A stretch of DNA of 56,113 bases from Bacteroidota bacterium (lineage in GTDB: Bacteria; Bacteroidota; Bacteroidia; Flavobacteriales_E; Vicingaceae), in assembly GCA_016183805.1 (NCBI GenBank), contig JACPDX010000051.1, forward strand, positions 1 through 56,113, given 5' to 3'. This document shows positions 1-7,871 of the stretch, one piece after another. A program made the translations under genes and the position numbers. Under the pieces are notes generated by a model. It had not been told where the DNA came from. It searched no databases and saw only the letters and a list, made by a program, of their open reading frames with translations. Numbering within the stretch: the first letter of the stretch is position 1; every line of letters begins with the position of its first letter.

Positions 1-135
1 AGTTATCTCGGTATATAACTTCTCTAAATCAGCACTGTTTCTTGATGCTAAAGCTAAAGAATACCCTTGCTGAGCTAATGCTAAAGCAATGGCTTTCCCT
101 AATCCTCTTGTTGCTCCAGATATTACTGCTACCAT
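1..135 (-). CDS. Short-chain dehydrogenase/reductase, N-terminal fragment
   Basis: The gene starts with ATG at 135 and reads leftward off the window edge, so only 45 codons are visible. The residues SGATRGLGKAIA, near residues 6-17, are the glycine-rich NAD(P)-binding turn (TGxxxGxG type) that opens the Rossmann fold of SDR enzymes. They are followed by a second strand, SLALASRN, in which an Arg-Asn pair suggests NADPH preference. The substrate cannot be told from this fragment. The next gene is divergent and begins 57 bases away, so the two promoters share that gap. Confidence 0.8.
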   Translation of the reverse strand, partial: MVAVISGATRGLGKAIALALAQQGYSLALASRNSADLEKLYTEIT

Positions 136-191
136 GTTTCAAAAATAGTTAACTTTATCGAAGTTTTTTATGATATAATACAGATAAATTA

Positions 192-979
192 GTGGCAAAC
201 CGAATTGTATATTATGTATTGATTTTACCTGTCTCGTATTTACCTTATTTTCTTTTGTATCGATTATCTGATTTTACATTTTTTGTAATGTATTATCTTA
301 TCGGATACCGAAAGAAAGTGGTGTTGAATAATATTAAAAACTCCTTTCCTAAACTTTCTGAATCGGAACACCAACAAATTATGAGAAAATTCTACCAGCA
401 TTTTTGTGATTTGGTTTTAGAGTCATTAAAAGGGTTTACTATTTCTGAAAAACAACTCAACAAACGATTTAAAGTTAGGGATAGAGCCATTGTAGATAAA
501 TTGTATGATGAGGGCAAAAATATTGTTTTTGTCGGAGGGCACTACAACAACTGGGAAATGTTGGCATTAGGCGTTTCAATGCAAATGCGACATTTATTAA
601 TAGGAATTTATAAACCGTTATCAAACAAATATTTTGATGAAAAAATGCAAAAATCTCGTCAACGGTTTGGAATGATGCTTTGCCCAATGAAACAAACCAG
701 ACGATTTTTTGAACAAGATTTTGGAACCAAGACACTCCAATGTTTTATGGAGCCGAAAAATATGCTAAGGAATTTAACATGCCTGTTGTTTATGGTGTAA
801 TTCATAAACCTAAAAGAGGTTATTATGAAGCAGAATTTAGGCTAATAACAACTACCCCAAATGAAACAGCTTATGGAGAGATTATTAAAATATCGAACCA
901 GATGCTAGAGGAAAACATCAAGGAATTGCCCCAATATTGGTTGTGGACACACAAACGTTGGAAACACAAACGAATTTGA
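192..979 (+). pseudogene. Broken LpxL/HtrB-type lipid acyltransferase (internal deletion with frameshift)
   Basis: The first frame (GTG at 192, stop at 800) encodes an N-terminal membrane segment and GGHYNNWE, the HX4E catalytic motif of the LpxL/HtrB acyltransferases that add secondary acyl chains to lipid A at the inner membrane. Near base 720 homology leaves this frame and resumes in the next one (WNQDTPMFYGAEKY onward) through to the stop at 979. The block normally between them, which contains the family's D-Q-x-P region and roughly 20-30 residues, is missing. The summed length of about 262 codons is shorter than the usual 290-300. I infer a deletion that also shifted the frame, so the enzyme is probably inactive. 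An assembly error is the alternative. Confidence 0.75.
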
Positions 980-1005
980 AGATTTGAAAATTACAGAATT
1001 TGAAA

Positions 1006-1554
1006 ATGAAAAATTACATTGCTTTATTGAGAGGGATCAACGTTAGCGGGCATAAACTGATTAAAATGTCTGAATTGAAATTAATGTTTGAAAAGTGTGG
1101 CTTTAAGAATGTGATAACTTATATTCAAAGTGGCAATGTGGTTTTTTCTTCGGATGACAAAGAGTTTGAAAAACTCCAAGAAAAGATAAAAAATTCGATT
1201 TTTAATACATTTGGTTTTGATGTGGAAGTACAAGTATTGGAAGCGAATAAGCTAAAACGAATCACAGAGAATCATTCTTTTTTAAAAGGCAATGAAGCTC
1301 AGATAAAAGCCATTTATTACATTTTATTAGCAGAAAAACCGGATAATGGTTTGGTGAACGAATTGAATAAATTAGAACAAAAGATAGAATTTTTCAAAAT
1401 AATGGATGAGGTAATTTATTGTTTTTATCCTAATGGATATGGAGATTCGAAATGGCACAATGTGTTTTTTGAGAAAAAATTAAAAGTGAGTTGTACGACG
1501 CGCAACTATAACACTATGCTTAAACTGTGCGAATTGTCTGAAAGGATTGAGTAA
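1006..1554 (+). CDS. DUF1697 family protein
   Basis: This 182-residue protein opens with KNYIALLRGINVSGHKLIKM and continues with the YIQSGNVVFSS block. Both are the signature of DUF1697, a family of small cytoplasmic proteins of unknown biochemical role in many bacteria. Length fits the family. The ATG at 1006 is chosen over a TTG two codons upstream because it begins at the conserved N-terminus. The 3' end overlaps the next gene by 8 bases, so the two are probably translationally coupled, although I see no functional link between DUF1697 and a glycosyltransferase. Confidence 0.85.
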   Translation: MKNYIALLRGINVSGHKLIKMSELKLMFEKCGFKNVITYIQSGNVVFSSDDKEFEKLQEKIKNSIFNTFGFDVEVQVLEANKLKRITENHSFLKGNEAQIKAIYYILLAEKPDNGLVNELNKLEQKIEFFKIMDEVIYCFYPNGYGDSKWHNVFFEKKLKVSCTTRNYNTMLKLCELSERIE

Positions 1555-2692
1555 TCAAAAAACCATATTGGTTTGCCCATTGGATTGGGGATTGGGACAT
1601 GCAACCCGGTGCATTCCCGTTATCAATGAATTTTTATCCAATAATTGTAGGGTTATTATAGGTTCGTCAGGAAAACAAAAAGCATTATTAGAACAAGAAT
1701 TTCCTAATCTAACCTTTTTAGAATTGAAAGGATATGAGGTTGAATATCCAACCTCGGGTTCAATGACTTTAAAGATGCTTTTGCAACTTCCTAAAATTAA
1801 TAACGCAATACAAGAAGAACACTGTTGGTTGGATAAAATTATTGATGAACACCAAATTGACTTGGTGATTTCTGATAACCGCTACGGATTGTGGAGTAAT
1901 AAAGTCAAGAGTATTTTAATTACACACCAAATTTTTGTTAAGGCTCCAATTGGCGAAGGATGGATAGAAAATGTATTAAAAAACTATTTTGATAAATTTT
2001 CTGAAATATGGATTCCAGATGTTGAAGGAGAAAACAATTTATCAGGCGATTTATCACATAAAAAACCGTTACCCAATAAGTTTAAATTTATTGGAATCCT
2101 TTCTCGGTTTTCTTCGTCATTGCGAGAGCAACAGCTTGTCCCGACTTCTCGGGAAAGCAATCTTAATGAAGAAAAATTCGACTTTATGGCAATCATTTCC
2201 GGACCAGAACCCCAACGGACTATTTTTGAGAAATTAGTTATTGAACAACTCCAAAAAACCCAATTAAAAGCGGTTGTGTTAAGAGGGTTGCCGGAAACAA
2301 ACGTCATTGCGAACTGTGAGGAACGAAACAGGAAGCAATCTGCTCGAATCAATGAGATTGCTTCGTCTGTTTTACTCCCTCGCAATGACGATAGAATTAA
2401 AATTTTCAATCACCTCGAAACCAATGACTTTTTAAACTACCTGCAAAAAAGTAAAGTGGTGATAAGTCGTTCAGGTTATTCAACTATTATGGATTTGGCA
2501 GCTTTAGGAAAAAAAGCCATTTTAGTTCCAACTCCCGGGCAAACCGAACAAGAATATTTAGCAAAATACCATCACGAAAAAAGGCATTTTTACACTCAAA
2601 CACAAGGTGAGTTTGATTTAGAAAAAGCTTTAGTAGAAGTTGAAAAATACAATGGTATGAAAATAGAATATATCAAAAAGCCCCTCAACTGA
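1547..2692 (+). CDS. MurG-like (GT28/GT1 fold) glycosyltransferase with two in-frame repeat insertions
   Basis: The 381-residue product begins with LVCPLDWGLGHATRCIPVI, the glycine-rich loop and GHxxR turn of nucleotide-sugar glycosyltransferases with a GT-B fold. Its C-terminal half has SRSGYSTIMDLAALGKKAILVPTPGQTEQEYLA, the donor-binding motif seen in MurG and related enzymes. It probably transfers a sugar to a cell-envelope acceptor in the cytoplasm, but the substrate is unknown. The start is TTG at 1547, overlapping the upstream gene. Residues about 190-206 and 252-281 are encoded by dispersed palindromic repeats, and they read as low-complexity stretches foreign to the fold. Both insertions keep the frame, so the gene may still work. 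Confidence 0.75.
   Translation: MSNQKTILVCPLDWGLGHATRCIPVINEFLSNNCRVIIGSSGKQKALLEQEFPNLTFLELKGYEVEYPTSGSMTLKMLLQLPKINNAIQEEHCWLDKIIDEHQIDLVISDNRYGLWSNKVKSILITHQIFVKAPIGEGWIENVLKNYFDKFSEIWIPDVEGENNLSGDLSHKKPLPNKFKFIGILSRFSSSLREQQLVPTSRESNLNEEKFDFMAIISGPEPQRTIFEKLVIEQLQKTQLKAVVLRGLPETNVIANCEERNRKQSARINEIASSVLLPRNDDRIKIFNHLETNDFLNYLQKSKVVISRSGYSTIMDLAALGKKAILVPTPGQTEQEYLAKYHHEKRHFYTQTQGEFDLEKALVEVEKYNGMKIEYIKKPLN
2115..2163. repeat. Dispersed repeat, partial copy inside a coding sequence
   Basis: The stretch starts with CGTCATTGCG and ends with AAGCAATCTT, the same terminal words as the element at 2301. Between them is a hairpin with arms TCCCGA and TCGGGA (2139-2154). The reverse complement of this hairpin region matches the intergenic repeat at 24518-24539 at 20 of 22 positions. 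It lies in frame inside the glycosyltransferase gene. Confidence 0.8.
2301..2389. repeat. 89-bp palindromic element inserted in frame in the glycosyltransferase gene
   Basis: The outer arms CGTCATTGCG (2301-2310) and CGCAATGACG (2380-2389) are exact inverted repeats. A nested second pair, GAAGCAATCT (2331-2340) and AGATTGCTTC (2354-2363), is also exact. This is the classic layout of a REP- or MITE-like mobile palindrome. The reading frame passes through it without a stop. Confidence 0.85.
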
Positions 2693-2704
2693 GGGGCTTT
2701 GGCT
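2677..2704 (+). terminator. Rho-independent terminator overlapping the glycosyltransferase stop codon
   Basis: AAAGCCCCTC and GAGGGGCTTT form a ten-pair stem around an AACT loop, followed by GGCTTTCTTT. The TGA stop (2690-2692) lies at the loop, so the last codons of the gene form the 5' arm. The stem is symmetric and may also serve the convergent gene that ends at 2721. Confidence 0.85.
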
Positions 2705-2720
2705 TTCTTTAAGAAATCAT

Positions 2721-4799
2721 TTAATTTTTAATAATCTTTTCAAAGGTTATGTTTGTTCCTGAAGTAATTTTAATAAAATATATACCTTTTGGTTCGTTAG
2801 ACAAATCAATGTTATTTATACCAATAAAGATGTCTTTGTTATATATTTCTTGACCCTGTAAGTTGTAAATCGCTATTGAATGGTTTTCTTCTATGTTACC
2901 TGATAACTCAATAGCAAAGTCTCCCTTGTTTGGGTTTGGGTAAACTTTTACATTATTATCTTCAACTAAAATAGTTGTTGGTTCGTTTACATCACTAAGT
3001 CGTTGTAATGGCATGACACCACTATAATTACTGTTTGAGTTAGTAGGGCAATGTAAGTCATCAATATATAAATGTGAAATAGCCCCATTATAAGCTTTCA
3101 CACCTGGTAATAAATGAATCCTTTTCTCAGCTATAAATTTAGTGCTTGAACCATTGTTTAGAGTAACATTGTCTAAAACTTGTTCAGCCAAATCTGTATA
3201 TTCCGTTGTACCACTTGAAAGGCTAATGTTCCCCTCATTGGTTTCAATATAGGTTAAGATTACGTTTCCAACATTCTTACTTGGATAGGATCCAATATCG
3301 AGTATAATATGCTCTTCAATACATTTCGTAGCAACTATTTTCATTGTTAACCCTAATGTAAAAACATTCGACCATGCAGTAGCAACATCAAAAGTACCAT
3401 CAGCTCTAGAAAAAGACATATATTTCGACCCATTAGGATTTTCTATATATATAATAGCGTTATTAATTGGCTGGCCAAATTTATCTAAAACGGTACCAGA
3501 AGCCCAATTATTACCTCCTAGATTATTACCATAATAATCATAATAACTAGATGGCTGACTACATGGCTGACAGCAGGTTCCATTATTATATGGCGACCCA
3601 TTTACATTTGGATTCAAGAAATTGGCAAATGGTAGATTTGTATAAGCAGTTTTATAATTACCATTAATGGTGTATGGAACAGTATTATAAGTGGCTTGAA
3701 AAGTAGTTTGATCATTATTTAATAGACCATGTCCATCTCCCGATTGATCTTGAAATGTCCACCATGAATAGCCACTAGAATAGCAATTTCTAACATCTTC
3801 TAGTGAAGTACTTGCAAAACCAGCCAATTGTGAATATGTTCCATTTACACCAGTACCAGAAGAGCTAGTGGTATAACCCGTTTCACCAATAATCCATGGA
3901 GCATCAACAGCATTTTTCATCCAATACAAATGGGTTCTTATTTTATCTAATGATGGATTTGATTCTTCTAAATCTGGATAAGAATGAAAAGAAAGAAAAT
4001 CAACCTTCATTAAACCTGGATCCCATTCAACAACATCCGTAAAACCAACCAGACCAATCGTTGTTAAATGATTTGGAGCTACATTTTTTATAGTATTATA
4101 CCAATCTTCTACGAATTTTTTAGTTTCGGATTTAGTATAGTTTCCTTCATCTTCGTAAATGGGTTCATTATAAAAATCATAAGCCATTAAGGCAGTATAA
4201 TCCTTTAGTTCATTCGCCAGAGCATCTAAAAAAGTCATGTATTTATTTGATTGTGTTTGAATTCCAGTTACTGCAGAGTTAGCTTGTGAATCACCGCCTC
4301 CTGTTAATAATATTACTCGTAAACCAAAGTCCGAGGCAGCCAACAAAATTTGCTGCACCATCGGTGCTATTTCGTCTTTTGTAAAAGTATTAGTTAAATC
4401 ATAAGCAGTAATTCCCCAAAAAGATACCGTTGAACTCGAAAAGGATCTTGCTGATAACCCTGTTAAACGAATAGTGTTAAATCCCATCTCTCTTACTGCT
4501 GCAAAATGTTTCCTTATTTCAGCTATTCCATCTGTCATAGTATTTCCATAAGGTGTAGGATTTGTAGTTGCATCATAATCTGGATGATAAGTGTATCTGG
4601 GTGTTATGAAAAAATTCCCAGAACCATTTCTTCCTATACTAACATTATAATTTACAACCATCGGATAGTAAACTTCATTATCATCCATGAATGTATTACA
4701 ATCCAATGTTATATAATTCGATCCGGTTGGAATTTGAGATGATAATTTTGAGCCAAAAGTAATTATCAGCAGTACTGATAAAATTATTTTAGTTTTCAT
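2721..4799 (-). CDS. Secreted GH5-like glycoside hydrolase with T9SS type-A sorting domain
   Basis: The 692-residue protein has a signal peptide (residues 1-21, ending at LSSQ) and a TIM-barrel glycosidase domain to about residue 400. YDFYNEP carries the likely acid/base Glu212, FHSYP sits at 271-275, and IIGETGY carries the likely nucleophile Glu306. This is the clan GH-A pattern used by GH5 cellulases and mannanases. A small carboxypeptidase-regulatory-like fold (about 440-500) and a beta module with IHLLPGVKAYNGA follow. The end is a type-A Por secretion tail (VYPNPNKGDF to the C-terminus). It is probably exported and attached to, or released from, the cell surface to cut a polysaccharide. 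The substrate is not determined. It lies downstream of two other secreted-protein genes in the same orientation. Confidence 0.8.
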   Translation of the reverse strand: MKTKIILSVLLIITFGSKLSSQIPTGSNYITLDCNTFMDDNEVYYPMVVNYNVSIGRNGSGNFFITPRYTYHPDYDATTNPTPYGNTMTDGIAEIRKHFAAVREMGFNTIRLTGLSARSFSSSTVSFWGITAYDLTNTFTKDEIAPMVQQILLAASDFGLRVILLTGGGDSQANSAVTGIQTQSNKYMTFLDALANELKDYTALMAYDFYNEPIYEDEGNYTKSETKKFVEDWYNTIKNVAPNHLTTIGLVGFTDVVEWDPGLMKVDFLSFHSYPDLEESNPSLDKIRTHLYWMKNAVDAPWIIGETGYTTSSSGTGVNGTYSQLAGFASTSLEDVRNCYSSGYSWWTFQDQSGDGHGLLNNDQTTFQATYNTVPYTINGNYKTAYTNLPFANFLNPNVNGSPYNNGTCCQPCSQPSSYYDYYGNNLGGNNWASGTVLDKFGQPINNAIIYIENPNGSKYMSFSRADGTFDVATAWSNVFTLGLTMKIVATKCIEEHIILDIGSYPSKNVGNVILTYIETNEGNISLSSGTTEYTDLAEQVLDNVTLNNGSSTKFIAEKRIHLLPGVKAYNGAISHLYIDDLHCPTNSNSNYSGVMPLQRLSDVNEPTTILVEDNNVKVYPNPNKGDFAIELSGNIEENHSIAIYNLQGQEIYNKDIFIGINNIDLSNEPKGIYFIKITSGTNITFEKIIKN

Positions 4800-4820
4800 A
4801 ACTTGTGTTTTGGTTCCTAA

Positions 4821-5417
4821 TTATTTGGTTTTTAATGCATCGATTTCTTTTTTAAGTTGAATTACATACAACGTCAATTCCTCAATTTTCTCCATCATCA
4901 ATATATTCATTTCTGAAACATTTACTCCGCCATCAATCATTTTTTCTTGAGAAGGAATCTTTGGTAGGTGATTGTTTTTTTGAATGTAATTTTCTAATTC
5001 ATACAACGACATTAATTGATAATCTTTTTTAAATACATAATCAGCCCAAACATTGGTTTGTACAAATATTTCTTTGGCTTTTAAGGTCGCATTAATATGT
5101 GTCGTACCATCATTGTCAACAGCAAACATAGTTAGGTCATTTGAGGATTGCTGTATTTTTAATGAATAAAATGCACTTTGACTACCTGGATTGCATTGGT
5201 ATCGTGTATCATCCCTATCAATTAATTTAGGAGTAGTTACAGGAGAATATGAATCGATACCAATACTCCCCCCGACATACAATTTGTTATAAATTTTGAC
5301 CTCATCATATGTTTCTATTGGACCAGTTCCAGACCACTGACCATAACTAAAATTTGCTATTAAAAATAACCCTATTATTAATGTTAGATTTAAATTTTTA
5401 CATAATTTCATTTTCAT
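4821..5417 (-). CDS. Secreted protein with C-terminal S74-like/coiled-coil tail domain
   Basis: This 198-residue protein has a signal peptide (cleavage near FSYGQ, residue 27). After a variable middle, the C-terminal 80 residues carry a conserved block: VWADYVFKKDYQLMSLYEL, then HLPKIPSQ, then GVNVSEMN, then a coiled coil (MMEKIEELTLYVIQLKKEI). In Bacteroidota this block ends many large surface proteins and resembles the S74 intramolecular chaperone region of phage tail fibres, which trimerises through the coiled coil. The protein is short for such a family, so it may be a trimeric adhesin or accessory subunit. It sits between the glycosidase and esterase genes with gaps of 21 and 27 bases, consistent with one transcript. 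Confidence 0.7.
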   Translation of the reverse strand: MKMKLCKNLNLTLIIGLFLIANFSYGQWSGTGPIETYDEVKIYNKLYVGGSIGIDSYSPVTTPKLIDRDDTRYQCNPGSQSAFYSLKIQQSSNDLTMFAVDNDGTTHINATLKAKEIFVQTNVWADYVFKKDYQLMSLYELENYIQKNNHLPKIPSQEKMIDGGVNVSEMNILMMEKIEELTLYVIQLKKEIDALKTK

Positions 5418-5444
5418 AATTTTTTATTTTTTAAGGATTAATAT

Positions 5445-7538
5445 TTATTGTTTAATTATTTTTTTTGTGATGGTTTGCTTTGAATTATTGATTTGAATAA
5501 AATAAATACCATTGGGTTGGTTATTCATGTCAATAGTCGTTATTTTTTCAGTATGTTCCTGACTGTAGATAAGTTTTCCTAAAGTATTGAAAATAGAAAT
5601 ATCCAACTCTTCAGATGAATTTATGCTTTCTACGTTAATAACTCCACTAAAAGGATTTGGATAAACTACAAATTTTGAATCTACGGTTGCTGTAATTTTA
5701 TCATCGTTACTAAAATTTCCTAATCTGCTTGCAGGTGCAGTTGTGCAATTATCAGGGGAGCTAATATAAGCATGAATTGTAGATCCTGAATAAGCTTTAA
5801 ATCCTGGCTTAAAATGAACGGTATTTTGTGCTCTTAATTCTACATCAGAACCAGAATTTATATTTGTGTATCCACTTCCACAATCAACATTACAATTGGT
5901 TATGTATTTGTCTTTAATAATACTCGTACTTACAGTGCCACACAACTCTTGGTCGTAATTATTGTTAGTACACTCATTAGTACCTATCGGAAACTTATGG
6001 AATGAAAAAGCAGCATTCCCTTCAGGGTTTTTCAACCAAAACATTTGCCTTTGAACAGTAGAAGAAGACGTAGGATACAAGGTAGGGTCTCCTTCTCCCA
6101 AATAAGAGATAAAACTACTTGGTGCTGAACCCGAATAATCTAAGATTACTTTATTCTGTTTTGATTCTCCACTTATAAAATTTGCTAACTCATTCCCTGA
6201 TGATCCATCTACGAAAAAGAAAAAATCCTCCAAATTAGCTGGGAAGCTAGCTAAATTTTGATCAAATTCTAAAACAACTTGCCCACTACCCTCAAAATAT
6301 GCATTTTGAATGTTAGGCGAATTTATACCAGACATCTTATTGGAGCAGTAAAAATCTCGACTTACTACATCGAAGATTCGGTCTGCAAATACATTATAAG
6401 CATCAATATCAAAATGACAATAGACAGTGTTTCCTGAATTTTGTTCAATTAAATCTGATCCAGCTGAGTTTCTTTTTCTACTACCTATTCCATTTGCTGA
6501 AATAATCTCAATATTATTATGGTCGGGGTGGTTAATAAAAGTACGTTGTACTTCTCTAATTCCTCTAGAATTCCCATAAGTCCCACAACCTGTATGTATT
6601 TGAACAATATATATTTTATCAACAGCATCCCATCCCCAACTACTATTTTCCCAATTAGTAATTAAATTATCAAGATCGGATTTATAGGTCGCACTTGATG
6701 TTCCAGAATTAGATTCTCCCTGGTACCAAATAACACCTTTAATTTTATTAACATAATTAGCCTGATGTACTTTGTAATTTAAGGCTCCAAAATTTGTTGT
6801 AGGGTCTAGAGGATCGTTTGTTGCACTATACTCAAGTTGATGTTTTTCAATGGATGAGCCCCCTTCTACTCCGTTAATAATGCACGTAGGCATTTGTTGC
6901 TCTTGTTGAATACGGTATTGCAATTTTAAAGCCCACACTCCAATTGCAGGTTCTACACTCCAATTGTGGTTACAGTACGATTGCGACCAAAATATATCGG
7001 TTGAATTATAGGGAACAGATTGATCGGAAGAATTTGTTACTCCAAAAGTTTTACTAAATATACTTTTATAGTTTGCGTCTTGTGTAACCCGTTCAGACTG
7101 CCATGCTCCTGCAACAGCATTGGATTGCCCTGCAACAACATAAACATCTCCGCACACAACGGTATCAGCCACAACAATAGTTTCAATTAGCATCCCATTA
7201 TCCCGTAGCTCAATTTTAAATTTATAGGTGTACATTCCAGCCTCTATTATATGGCTAAATGAAAAAGTGCTCCCGTAAGTTGGATTGTAAGTTGTAGGTT
7301 GAGGTGAGCCCGAAACAGAAGTCTTAGTTACTATCAATTTGATATCATCATAAAGAGAAGGGTTGGTAATAGTTCCCTGTATAATTACTGTTGCCTCATC
7401 ATTACCATCTCTTGGATACAATTGATCATTTACAGGGTAAAGTCTTATACCATTAGCATCAATATCATATTGTATTTGGGCGATAATTAATGAGTTAATT
7501 ACGAATATCAAGATAAGCAATAAGTTTAGTTTCTTCAT
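5445..7538 (-). CDS. Secreted SASA-type carbohydrate esterase with T9SS sorting domain
   Basis: The 697-residue product has a signal peptide (cleavage about residue 20). The catalytic module has VYVVAGQSNAVAG (nucleophile Ser139), VIWYQGESN (residues 269-277) and a late CHFD with probable catalytic His375. These are the GQSN, QGE and His blocks of the sialate O-acetylesterase-like (SASA, CE6) family, which removes acetyl groups from sugars. Near residue 590 is a module with VHFKPGFKAYSGS, matching the IHLLPGVKAYNGA module of the downstream glycosidase. A type-A secretion tail (VYPNPFSGVINV onward) follows. The shared module and order suggest an esterase and glycosidase that act together outside the cell on an acetylated glycan. 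Confidence 0.8.
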   Translation of the reverse strand: MKKLNLLLILIFVINSLIIAQIQYDIDANGIRLYPVNDQLYPRDGNDEATVIIQGTITNPSLYDDIKLIVTKTSVSGSPQPTTYNPTYGSTFSFSHIIEAGMYTYKFKIELRDNGMLIETIVVADTVVCGDVYVVAGQSNAVAGAWQSERVTQDANYKSIFSKTFGVTNSSDQSVPYNSTDIFWSQSYCNHNWSVEPAIGVWALKLQYRIQQEQQMPTCIINGVEGGSSIEKHQLEYSATNDPLDPTTNFGALNYKVHQANYVNKIKGVIWYQGESNSGTSSATYKSDLDNLITNWENSSWGWDAVDKIYIVQIHTGCGTYGNSRGIREVQRTFINHPDHNNIEIISANGIGSRKRNSAGSDLIEQNSGNTVYCHFDIDAYNVFADRIFDVVSRDFYCSNKMSGINSPNIQNAYFEGSGQVVLEFDQNLASFPANLEDFFFFVDGSSGNELANFISGESKQNKVILDYSGSAPSSFISYLGEGDPTLYPTSSSTVQRQMFWLKNPEGNAAFSFHKFPIGTNECTNNNYDQELCGTVSTSIIKDKYITNCNVDCGSGYTNINSGSDVELRAQNTVHFKPGFKAYSGSTIHAYISSPDNCTTAPASRLGNFSNDDKITATVDSKFVVYPNPFSGVINVESINSSEELDISIFNTLGKLIYSQEHTEKITTIDMNNQPNGIYFIQINNSKQTITKKIIKQ

Positions 7539-7655
7539 TTTAAAATTTATATTATAAACAAAATTCTCATATCTAATAAAAAATTATTTAAAACAAATAT
7601 ATATACAGTTTAAAGCTGAAATTAACTATGTTCAATTTTTTTTTTAAACGGTATG

Positions 7656-7695
7656 TTTTTGACCACTTTTGTGTCATTTTTGACCGCTTTTGTGT
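7656..7695. promoter_or_regulatory. 21-bp tandem direct repeat upstream of the esterase/glycosidase cluster
   Basis: TTTTTGACCACTTTTGTGT at 7656-7674 recurs at 7677-7695 with one change (GACCG for GACCA). The 21-bp period equals two helical turns, as expected for tandem sites of a DNA-binding protein. The rest of the 333-base gap (7539-7871) is AT-rich and holds no other gene that I can see. The element lies about 120-160 bases upstream of the esterase start. Confidence 0.5.
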
Positions 7696-7871
7696 TTTTG
7701 AGGGGAATAAATTTGATCGAATTAAGGCTAATTTTTATCATAAAAATGCACTTTTTGGCGTAAAAGTGTCGTAAGTTGATTAAAAATGTAAAATGTGTGA
7801 TATTGATTTAGAAAATCCAAAATGTATTCTAGAAAAAGTTCGAAGTACGAGATAAATTAACCTATTTGTAA

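Noticed and set aside
1984-2409. Antisense frame over the glycosyltransferase gene
   Set aside because: It is opened by the palindromic repeats, which read through in several frames. The sense strand has the glycosyltransferase motifs.
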